Shown: positions 1 through 7,086 of the stretch, in pieces
How positions within the stretch are numbered: the stretch's first letter is position 1
Layout of the letters: each line of letters opens with the position of its first letter
Assembly: GCA_021807465.1 (NCBI GenBank)
Contig: JAKBCX010000005.1
Coordinates: 1 to 15,586, forward strand
DNA length: 15,586 nt
Source: Pseudomonadota bacterium
Lineage (GTDB): Bacteria; Pseudomonadota; Alphaproteobacteria; Acetobacterales; Acetobacteraceae
Direction of reading: 5' to 3'
Translations under genes and position numbers: made by a program
Notes under the pieces: generated by a model
What the model was told of the DNA's origin: nothing
What the model saw: only the letters and a program-made list of their open reading frames with translations
Databases searched by the model: none

Positions 1-322
1 GCAGAGCATAGACGCAACCAAGGCGTTTGACGGGCGGATTGCGCTGGTGAGCATACAGCCCGGTACTCAGGATTTTGCCGCGCCGCTGAAAAAAGCCGTG
101 GCGGAGGCGCTGACGATTAAGCCGGGCGCTGCGTTTGAGGTGCGGGCGGTGACCGATGCCAAGGGCACGCCGGGCGAGCAGGCCGGGCGCCTCAACACGC
201 TGGCACCACTTGCCGGTGAGGTGGCGCAGGCGATTGCGGGCGATGGCGTGCAGCCGGGCCATGTGGCGCTGACAGCGGGGACGGACGGGACGGGTACGGA
301 AATCCTCGTCTTCGTGAAATGA
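1..322 (+). CDS. C-terminal part of a hypothetical OmpA-like periplasmic protein (5' end outside window)
   Basis: The reading frame is open from the left edge (first whole codon at base 2) to TGA at 320-322, so this is the last 106 residues or so of a longer protein. A GTG at 47 is internal and need not be the start. The visible part alternates hydrophobic strands and an Ala-rich helix (around FAAPLKKAVAEAL and LAGEVAQAIAG) and closes with a strand ending VFVK. From memory, this resembles the C-terminal OmpA-like fold of hypothetical exported proteins found in Rhodospirillales, where a helix, a loop and a final VYVR-type strand recur. The signal peptide and N-terminal region are not in the window, so export is inferred. 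The stop overlaps the pyrD start by ATGA, so the two genes are probably cotranscribed and translationally coupled. No function is claimed. Confidence 0.6.
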   Translation, partial: QSIDATKAFDGRIALVSIQPGTQDFAAPLKKAVAEALTIKPGAAFEVRAVTDAKGTPGEQAGRLNTLAPLAGEVAQAIAGDGVQPGHVALTAGTDGTGTEILVFVK

Positions 323-1350
323 TGTTTGCGCCTTCCTGGCTGATGCCGGCCCTGCGGCGGCTGGACCCTGAGACCGCGCATAATCTGGCGCTGCGCGTCC
401 TGCGGCTGGGGTTGGTGGGGCATGATTCGACGCCGGATGATCCTATTTTGGCCGTGGAGGCGTTCGGGCGGCATTTGCGTAACCCGATTGGGCTGGCGGC
501 GGGGTTCGATAAGAATGCCGTAGCGGCTGATGCGCTGGGGCGGCTGGGGTTCGGCTTTGTGGAGACGGGTACGGTGACGCCGCGCCCGCAGCCGGGGAAT
601 CCGCGCCCGCGCTTGTTCCGGCTGGCTGAGGATAATGCGGTGATTAACCGCATGGGGTTTAATAATGCCGGGCTGGATGTGTATCTGGCCAATTTGCGGC
701 GAGTGGACCGGCAGGCGATTGTGCTGGGGGCGAATGTTGGCATTAACAAAGAGGGCGCGGACCCGGAGCGGGATTATCCGGCGCTGGTGAATGCGGTGAC
801 GCCTTATGCCGATTACATCATCATCAATATCTCTTCGCCGAATACGCCCGGGCTGCGGGATTTGCAGTCAGAAGAGCGGCTGGCGGCGATTCTCTCCGGC
901 ATTGTCACGTCGCGGCCTGTGTTTGTGAAGATTGCGCCGGATTTGTCCGACGAAGGGCTGGAGGCGGTGATTGGGGTGGCGCTGAAGCATGGGGTGAAAG
1001 GGCTGATAGTGTCCAACACCACCATTGCCCGGCCTGAGAGCTTGCGCAGCCCGTTAAAGGGTGAGGCGGGCGGGCTTTCTGGCGCGCCCCTGTTTGTGCC
1101 CTCTACGTTGATGCTGGCGAAGGCTTACAAGCTGGCGGGTGGCAAGCTGATGTTTATTGGCGCGGGCGGCGTGGCGACGGCGGAGCAGGCGCTGGCGAAG
1201 ATTCTGGCCGGGGCATCGCTGGTGCAGCTTTATTCCGCTTTTGCGTATCAAGGCCCGCTTTTGCTGCCGCGGTTGAAGGCAGGGCTGGCGGCGCTGTTGC
1301 GCGCGCACGGATTTGCCAATGTGGCCGAAGCGGTGGGGGCAGGGGTATGA
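319..1350 (+). CDS. pyrD: Dihydroorotate dehydrogenase (quinone), class 2
   Basis: PyrD oxidises dihydroorotate to orotate in pyrimidine synthesis, using FMN and passing electrons to membrane quinone. The 343-residue product is close to the usual class 2 length (E. coli about 336). The N-terminal helices (residues 1-45) are the membrane-associated, quinone-tunnel extension of class 2 enzymes. Next come NPIGLAAGFDKN (55-66), the ETGTVTP strand (82-88) and RMGFNN (111-116). ISSPNTPGLR (171-180) contains the serine that acts as catalytic base in this class. VSNTT (231-235), GGLSGAPL (251-258) and the FMN-phosphate loop FIGAGGV (279-285) follow. The start ATG overlaps the upstream stop (ATGA at 319-322). 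A second ATG directly follows, so the start is uncertain by one codon. The stop overlaps the HAD gene by ATGA. No essential motif is missing. Confidence 0.97.
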   Translation: MMFAPSWLMPALRRLDPETAHNLALRVLRLGLVGHDSTPDDPILAVEAFGRHLRNPIGLAAGFDKNAVAADALGRLGFGFVETGTVTPRPQPGNPRPRLFRLAEDNAVINRMGFNNAGLDVYLANLRRVDRQAIVLGANVGINKEGADPERDYPALVNAVTPYADYIIINISSPNTPGLRDLQSEERLAAILSGIVTSRPVFVKIAPDLSDEGLEAVIGVALKHGVKGLIVSNTTIARPESLRSPLKGEAGGLSGAPLFVPSTLMLAKAYKLAGGKLMFIGAGGVATAEQALAKILAGASLVQLYSAFAYQGPLLLPRLKAGLAALLRAHGFANVAEAVGAGV

Positions 1351-2174
1351 GCGGGTTTGCCGCGCTGGCGGCGCGTTATGATGGGTTTATCGTCGACCTC
1401 TGGGGCGTGGTGCACGATGGGTTTGCACCGCTGCCCGGTGTGCTGGAATGCCTGGCGGAATTGCGGGCGGCAGGTAAGTGGGTGGTGTTTCTCTCCAACG
1501 CCCCGCGCCGGCCAGCGGGCATTGTTGCCTTGCTGGCGAGCATGGGTGTGACGAGGGATTTATACGCGGGCATTATGTCCAGCGGCGAGGCTGTGTTTTT
1601 GGGCCTGCGCGACCGCACGGATGAGTTTGCCGCGCTGGGGCAGCGATTATACCATCTGGGGCCGCCGCGGGACCGGGATGTTTACGACACGCTGCCCTAC
1701 GAGGTGGTGGATGAGCCGGAATTGGCGGATTTTATTCTGAATACCGGGCCGGATGATGTGCTGGGGCCGCATGAGCCGGAGCTTTACCGGCCTGTGCTGG
1801 AGGCCGGTCTGAAGCTGCATCTGCCGATGGTGTGCGCCAACCCCGATTTGGAAGTGATGAAAGGCGGGCAGAGGATTATCTGCGCGGGGTATCTGGCCGA
1901 GCTGTATAAGGGCGAGGGCGGGCATGTGATTCAGCGCGGCAAGCCCGATGCGGCGATTTACGGGCCAACCCTGGCACTGCTGGGCACGGCGCGGGAGCGC
2001 ACGCTGGCGGTGGGGGACTCGCTACGGACCGATATTGAGGGCGCTAAAGCGGCGGGGATTGATAGCTGCTGGGTGCTTTCGGGCATTCATGCGCTGCACC
2101 CGGAAAACGCGGTGGCCGAGGCGCGGGCGCATGGGGTTAGCCCGGTGGCGATTCTGCCGGGACTGGGCTGGTAG
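1347..2174 (+). CDS. HAD superfamily class IIA hydrolase (TIGR01459-type)
   Basis: This 275-residue protein has the four HAD signatures. Motif I is DLWGVVHDG (residues 17-25), motif II is the LSNAP region (49-53), the lysine is in RGKPDAA (197-203), and motif IV is AVGDSLRTD (221-229). Class IIA cap enzymes include NagD-like and p-nitrophenyl phosphatase-like sugar or nucleotide phosphatases. In motif I the nucleophile Asp17 is present, but the usual second Asp (DxD, the general acid) is Trp19. To my knowledge this D-x-W-G-V form is characteristic of the TIGR01459 subfamily, whose substrate is not settled, so catalytic competence is uncertain. The start overlaps the pyrD stop by ATGA at 1347-1350, indicating coupling to pyrD. 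A nucleotide-related substrate is only a guess from this neighbour. Confidence 0.9.
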   Translation: MSGFAALAARYDGFIVDLWGVVHDGFAPLPGVLECLAELRAAGKWVVFLSNAPRRPAGIVALLASMGVTRDLYAGIMSSGEAVFLGLRDRTDEFAALGQRLYHLGPPRDRDVYDTLPYEVVDEPELADFILNTGPDDVLGPHEPELYRPVLEAGLKLHLPMVCANPDLEVMKGGQRIICAGYLAELYKGEGGHVIQRGKPDAAIYGPTLALLGTARERTLAVGDSLRTDIEGAKAAGIDSCWVLSGIHALHPENAVAEARAHGVSPVAILPGLGW

Positions 2175-2218
2175 CTGGCTTCTGGCCGTCTGCCGGGAGC
2201 GTTAGGAACATTCCGGGT

Positions 2219-2224
2219 GAGGGG
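2219..2224 (+). promoter_or_regulatory. Ribosome binding site fixing the glycosyltransferase start
   Basis: GAGGGG lies six bases before the ATG at 2231. It selects this ATG over an out-of-frame ATG at 2238. No convincing -35/-10 pair is seen in the 56-base gap after the HAD gene, so transcription may read through from pyrD. Confidence 0.55.
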
Positions 2225-2230
2225 CGGCCG

Positions 2231-3742
2231 ATGGAGTATGTAGCCGTATCGAAATTCAATGGGCTAGATACGCCTTGCGTGACTCTGCTGGATGCCGCGG
2301 AGACGGGTCAGGATGCGCCGCTGGCCGGAATTTTGTTGTTTGACGCGAAGAGTAAATTTGCGCCGGTGCGCAGCTTCAGGCCTTTACGGGTGAAAATTGA
2401 AGCGGTGAGGGCTTGGCGTATCGAGGATGCGTTGCTGAGCGATGAATTCATCGTGCATCGCGGCAAGGAAATTTTTGTCGATTGCTCTTATCATTGTAGC
2501 GGGCCTGCGCAGGTTGGGGCAGTGCGGGCGCGGCTTGCAGCGCGCGTGGCGGCTATGCCGGCTGAGGTAGATGAGCGTTATGCGCGGGAAAGCGCGCTGG
2601 TGTTTCATAATGAGGGCGGTGGGACCTGGGGGCATTTTCTCATCCAGCTTTTGCCCAGGGCTTTGGCGTATTTGCGGCAATTTTCACAAGGAAAGCTGGC
2701 AGTGCCGGTGCCGCATTTGCTGGAGAGTAACGCATATGGTGAAGCGCTGCGTGCCTATGGCATTGACCCGGCCCGGATGTTGCCGGTTGAACGTGGCCGC
2801 ACCTATAAATTCCGTGAATTGATATTGGCGGATATACCGTACAACATACCGGCGCAGATGCCGCACCCGGCGATGCTGGCACGGCTATCAGCCCCTGAGG
2901 TGCCGGACGACGGCGAGGTTATACAGGGGCGGCCGCTTTTTGTTTCGCGTGCCAGTGCAACCCGGCAAATTGTTAATCAGGCGGCACTGGAAGCGGTGCT
3001 AGACCGATATGGTATTGAGAAGATGGAGTTGGGGCGCCAGCCTTTTGCGGCGCAGGTCCGGCGGTGGCGCACGGCGCCTTTTGTTGTTGGTACGCTGGGC
3101 AGCGATTTGACGAATTTGATTTTCGCGGCGCCCGGGACGCCGTTGCTGGTGATTTCACCGGATTGGTTTGGTGATGAGTTCTTTTACAATCTTGCGCAGG
3201 CGCGGAGACTGCGCTGGAACGAGCTGCGCTGCGGGCAGATGGGTGAGCGCCGGGAGCCGGAGCATACATCGAGCTTTCGTGTGGATATTGAGCGGTTTGA
3301 GACCTTGCTGCGTAGCGTGATCCCGCAGGGTATGGCTGGGCCAGCACGGTTTGTGCCGGTTACGCCGGAGGAGCGGACGCGGATATTCCAGACGGTGATC
3401 CGGCAGAGGCGCGGGACGGATCTGCCGCGTAGGCTTGTGGTGGCTTGCGGTGGTATTGATGCGCAGATCTGGGCGGCGCTGGAACCTTTGGGGTTTACGG
3501 CGATTGGCGCTGACGATTTGGCGGCAGAGACAATGGTGCCGTCATTTGCCGGTGCGGAGCTTTTGGTGCTGCTGGGCGAAGCCGGGCTGCACGAGGCCCG
3601 GTTCTGCGCGCCGGGCACGCCCGTGATTCTAGCGGCCAATGTGCAGGCGGGTGACTATCTCGCCTCGCTGGAATTGGTGCAGATAACGCCTGGCGAGGGT
3701 GGGGTGGTTGCAGCCGTGCAGGACGTGCTCACCGGGCTTTGA
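2231..3742 (+). CDS. GT61/DUF563-like glycosyltransferase with duplicated C-terminal subdomain
   Basis: The 503-residue product has the layout of glycosyltransferase family 61 (DUF563). A HNEGGGTWGHFLIQLLPRAL stretch (126-144) fits the family's N-x-x-H-x-x-x-x-x-L-P-R element. LFVSRASATRQIVNQ (236-250) fits the S-R-x-x-x-x-R-x-x-x-N element, and VVGTLGSDLTNLIFAAPGT (285-303) fits the G-x-x-G-x-x-x-T-N-x-x-F-x-x-P-G-T nucleotide-sugar loop. No signal peptide or membrane segment is seen, so it is probably cytosolic. It may modify an envelope polysaccharide or glycan, but the sequence does not show the substrate. Residues 400-503 go beyond the normal family end and repeat the fold element of 253-309 (see findings). 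The start has GAGGGG at 2219-2224, six bases upstream. The gene stands alone, 56 bases after the HAD gene and convergent with pyrG, and looks somewhat less GC-rich than its neighbours by eye. Confidence 0.75.
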   Translation: MEYVAVSKFNGLDTPCVTLLDAAETGQDAPLAGILLFDAKSKFAPVRSFRPLRVKIEAVRAWRIEDALLSDEFIVHRGKEIFVDCSYHCSGPAQVGAVRARLAARVAAMPAEVDERYARESALVFHNEGGGTWGHFLIQLLPRALAYLRQFSQGKLAVPVPHLLESNAYGEALRAYGIDPARMLPVERGRTYKFRELILADIPYNIPAQMPHPAMLARLSAPEVPDDGEVIQGRPLFVSRASATRQIVNQAALEAVLDRYGIEKMELGRQPFAAQVRRWRTAPFVVGTLGSDLTNLIFAAPGTPLLVISPDWFGDEFFYNLAQARRLRWNELRCGQMGERREPEHTSSFRVDIERFETLLRSVIPQGMAGPARFVPVTPEERTRIFQTVIRQRRGTDLPRRLVVACGGIDAQIWAALEPLGFTAIGADDLAAETMVPSFAGAELLVLLGEAGLHEARFCAPGTPVILAANVQAGDYLASLELVQITPGEGGVVAAVQDVLTGL

Positions 3743-3749
3743 AGCCCGG
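3732..3749. terminator. Short palindrome between convergent glycosyltransferase and pyrG genes
   Basis: CCGGGCTT (3732-3739) is the exact reverse complement of AAGCCCGG (3742-3749). The hairpin contains the glycosyltransferase stop codon (TGA, 3740-3742) and ends one base before the complement of the pyrG stop codon (3751-3753). It is readable on both strands, so it could act as a shared bidirectional terminator. It lacks a clear T-run on either side, which weakens the call. Confidence 0.4.
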
Positions 3750-3750
3750 C

Positions 3751-5436
<1,686 letters not shown>

Positions 5437-5856
5437 TTATTGGCCGGGACCCGGTACGGCGGGCGTGGCAGGGTTGCCCGAGACGGGAGGCTGCGGAGCC
5501 GGGAATGCATCGGCCGGGGTTTGCGGCAGGGATTGCGGTGTGACCGGGGCGGCGGGCGCAGGAGCTGCAGGGGCGGGTGCCTGCTGGCTGGCTGGGCTGT
5601 TGAGGATGGCGGCATTGCTGTTCTGCGTGTTGCCTTTGTAAAGCAGCGCGAGTGCCAGCGAGAGGGCGAAGAACGCCGTGCCGAGGATGGCCGTGGTCCG
5701 GGTGAGGAGATTGGCGGTACCACGCCCGGTCATGAAGCTGCCCATGCCCTGGCCGCCGCCAAGGCCCAGCCCTCCGCCCTCGCTGCGCTGGATCAGCACA
5801 ACGCCGATCAGCGCGATGGTGACGAAGACATGCAGGACTAGGAGGACTTTGATCAT
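5437..5856 (-). CDS. secG: Protein-export membrane protein SecG with Pro/Ala-rich tail
   Basis: SecG is the small accessory subunit of the SecYEG translocon in the inner membrane. The 139-residue product has the family plan: hydrophobic helix 1 (about residues 3-22), the conserved loop VLIQRSEGGGLGLGGG (20-35) with GMGSFMTGRGTANLLTRTT leading into helix 2 (about 56-73), then a tail. The tail (about 75-139) is almost entirely Pro, Ala, Gln and Ser and probably disordered. Such low-complexity extensions are common in alphaproteobacterial SecG, while E. coli SecG is about 110 residues. The gene lies 31 bases after tpiA and 54 bases before pyrG on the same strand. No strong Shine-Dalgarno is visible before its ATG, so it probably depends on tpiA-linked transcription. 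Confidence 0.95.
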   Translation of the reverse strand: MIKVLLVLHVFVTIALIGVVLIQRSEGGGLGLGGGQGMGSFMTGRGTANLLTRTTAILGTAFFALSLALALLYKGNTQNSNAAILNSPASQQAPAPAAPAPAAPVTPQSLPQTPADAFPAPQPPVSGNPATPAVPGPGQ

Positions 5857-5887
5857 CGACGAACCCGGTTAAAAATCTCTGGGGCTT

Positions 5888-6619
5888 CTAGCGGTGTGGC
5901 GCGGCGGCGGCAATGGCTAGCAGGTCTTCCGCCTTAAGGCTGGCTCCGCCCACCAGCGCGCCGCCCACTTCCGGCAAGGCCAGCAGGCTGGCGGCGTTGC
6001 CCGGTTTAACCGAGCCGCCATAAAGAATATTGATGGACTGGCCTGTGGTGCCAAGCTGGGCGGCGAGGGCGGCGCGGATGGCGGTGTGCATGGCTGTCAC
6101 ATCGGCCTCGGTTGGCGTGCGTCCGGTGCCGATGGCCCAGACCGGCTCATAGGCTATTATTCCCGCAAAATTAGCGGGCAGGCTATGGGCAAGCTGGGTG
6201 CGGACTACATGCTCGGCCTCGCCGGCATCACGCTGGGCATCGGTCTCGCCCACGCAGATAATGGGGATAAGCCCGGCGGTTTGGGCAGCCTCGGCCTTGG
6301 CTTTGACGACGGCATTGGTCTCGCCATGGTTCTCGCGGCGCTCGGAATGACCAAGAATGACATGGGTGGCACCAGCTTCGGCCAGCATTGGGGCGGCAAT
6401 GTCACCTGTATGGGCGCCTTCAGGCGTGGCATGGCAATCTTGAGCGCCCAGGGCGATGCCGGAGCCTTTGAGAGCGGTGGCGAAGCGGTCGAGCAGGGTA
6501 AAGGGCGGACAGATAAGCAGGCTGACATGGCTGGGAGCGGCTTTTATGACCTCGGCATAGGCCGTTACGCCAGCCAGGCGGCCAAACATCTTCCAATTAC
6601 CTGCAATGATTTGCCGCAT
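5888..6619 (-). CDS. tpiA: Triosephosphate isomerase
   Basis: TpiA interconverts dihydroxyacetone phosphate and glyceraldehyde 3-phosphate in glycolysis and gluconeogenesis. The 243-residue TIM barrel is of usual length. Catalytic residues are all present: Lys10 in GNWKM, His91 in GHSERR, and Glu158 in AYEPVWAIGTG (156-166), where the flexible lid loop AIGTG follows. The phosphate-binding strands ILYGGSVKP (198-206) and ALVGGASL (221-228) close the barrel. The start ATG (complement of 6617-6619) has GGGAG nine bases upstream (complement of 6629-6633). It is the first gene of the reverse operon tpiA-secG-pyrG, and its promoter must lie in the 128-base divergent region up to 6747. No standard -35/-10 pair with good spacing was found there on this strand. 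Confidence 0.98.
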   Translation of the reverse strand: MRQIIAGNWKMFGRLAGVTAYAEVIKAAPSHVSLLICPPFTLLDRFATALKGSGIALGAQDCHATPEGAHTGDIAAPMLAEAGATHVILGHSERRENHGETNAVVKAKAEAAQTAGLIPIICVGETDAQRDAGEAEHVVRTQLAHSLPANFAGIIAYEPVWAIGTGRTPTEADVTAMHTAIRAALAAQLGTTGQSINILYGGSVKPGNAASLLALPEVGGALVGGASLKAEDLLAIAAAAPHR

Positions 6620-6689
6620 GGCGCTAAGCTCCCGTTGTAAACTGCATGTTGCTGGTCAAAAGTGTTCTGCTGCTATGCAGCATATTCGC

Positions 6690-6719
6690 TGGACTTCAAA
6701 TGATGCGATGCAACATAAT
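6690..6719 (+). promoter_or_regulatory. Candidate sigma-70-type promoter for the small membrane protein gene
   Basis: TGGACT (6690-6695) and CATAAT (6714-6719) are separated by 18 bases, giving 4/6 and 5/6 matches to the consensus hexamers. A start near 6726 would leave a leader of about 20 bases that contains the strong ribosome binding site at 6733-6740. This fits the chosen start at 6748. Promoter calls by eye in high-GC alphaproteobacteria are unreliable. Confidence 0.35.
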
Positions 6720-6732
6720 GGCCTCGAGCCTG

Positions 6733-6740
6733 AAGGAGGG
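6733..6740 (+). promoter_or_regulatory. Strong Shine-Dalgarno deciding the start of the small membrane protein
   Basis: AAGGAGGG sits seven bases before the ATG at 6748. It is the best ribosome binding site in the window. It favours this ATG over the in-frame ATG at 6646, which has no such signal. It is the main evidence that this short frame is translated. Confidence 0.65.
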
Positions 6741-6747
6741 TCTTATT

Positions 6748-6915
6748 ATGTTGATGTTTCTTGCCACGTTAAGTGCGTCCGTTATTGCGACGGTGCTAGT
6801 CGCGGCGATGGACATTGAGTGCACCAGGCAGCCCAAGCGCCGCGTTGGCCGGGCCGCGAAAACTGGTGCCAAGGATGTGTATTGCGACGAGGCTGTGGCT
6901 GGCGCACTGCGCTGA
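6748..6915 (+). CDS. Small single-pass membrane protein (55 aa), unknown function
   Basis: The frame encodes 55 residues. Residues 1-20 (MLMFLATLSASVIATVLVAA) form one hydrophobic helix with no charge. A basic segment (QPKRRVGRAAKTGAK, 28-42) and a short acidic stretch with Cys46 follow. Cys25 lies just after the helix. By the positive-inside rule the C-terminal tail should be cytoplasmic. I do not recognise a family. Support comes from the AAGGAGGG site seven bases upstream, a candidate promoter at 6690-6719, and a strong hairpin plus T-run downstream, so the locus looks like a self-contained small gene. It is divergent from tpiA and upstream of ppiD. An upstream in-frame ATG at 6646 would add a second hydrophobic stretch, but lacks a ribosome binding site. 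Confidence 0.6.
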   Translation: MLMFLATLSASVIATVLVAAMDIECTRQPKRRVGRAAKTGAKDVYCDEAVAGALR

Positions 6916-6928
6916 GCCGGGCAGCCTA

Positions 6929-6983
6929 GCGGCAGGGCCGGGTGCAAACGCCCCGGCCTGATGCCGCCAGGCAGTGAATTTTT
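6929..6983 (+). terminator. Large imperfect hairpin plus T-run after the small membrane gene
   Basis: An outer arm GCGGCA (6929-6934) pairs with TGCCGC (6962-6967). An inner arm GGCCGGG (6936-6942) pairs with CCCGGCC (6952-6958), leaving a nine-base loop and a small internal loop. TTTTT at 6979-6983 follows about 12 bases after the stem, a little farther than in a canonical intrinsic terminator. Position just after the stop at 6915 fits termination of the small gene before ppiD. Confidence 0.5.
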
Positions 6984-7030
6984 CTGGTCTGGTCCGCGCG
7001 GCACCTGCAATTATCTCCGGTCTGGGTTAT

Positions 7031-7065
7031 TTGCCCGATACTGGCCGCCTAGCTATAGAGGCGGC
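7031..7065 (+). promoter_or_regulatory. Candidate promoter for the ppiD-trp-moa-moe operon with overlapping inverted repeat
   Basis: TTGCCC (7031-7036) and TATAGA (7054-7059) are spaced by exactly 17 bases, each matching the consensus at 4 of 6 positions. An inverted repeat GCCGCCT (7044-7050) / AGGCGGC (7059-7065) with an eight-base centre flanks the -10 hexamer. It could be an operator or a leader hairpin. The ppiD ATG is at 7087, so the leader would be about 20 bases. Confidence 0.4.
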
Positions 7066-7086
7066 GATCTTGGGTAAAGAGAGCCA

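Noticed and set aside
6634..6659. TTGACC with TACAAC as a tpiA promoter on the reverse strand
   Set aside because: The spacer is only 14 bases, too short for a sigma-70 promoter, and the 17-base position reads AACGGG.
6668..6682. Hairpin TGCTGC-TAT-GCAGCA in the divergent region
   Set aside because: Six-base stem with a three-base loop and no T-run or overlap with a clear regulatory element; may be chance.
6646..6747. Earlier in-frame start of the small membrane protein, giving 89 residues with two hydrophobic stretches
   Set aside because: The ATG at 6646 has no ribosome binding site, whereas the ATG at 6748 has AAGGAGGG at ideal spacing. Not fully excluded.
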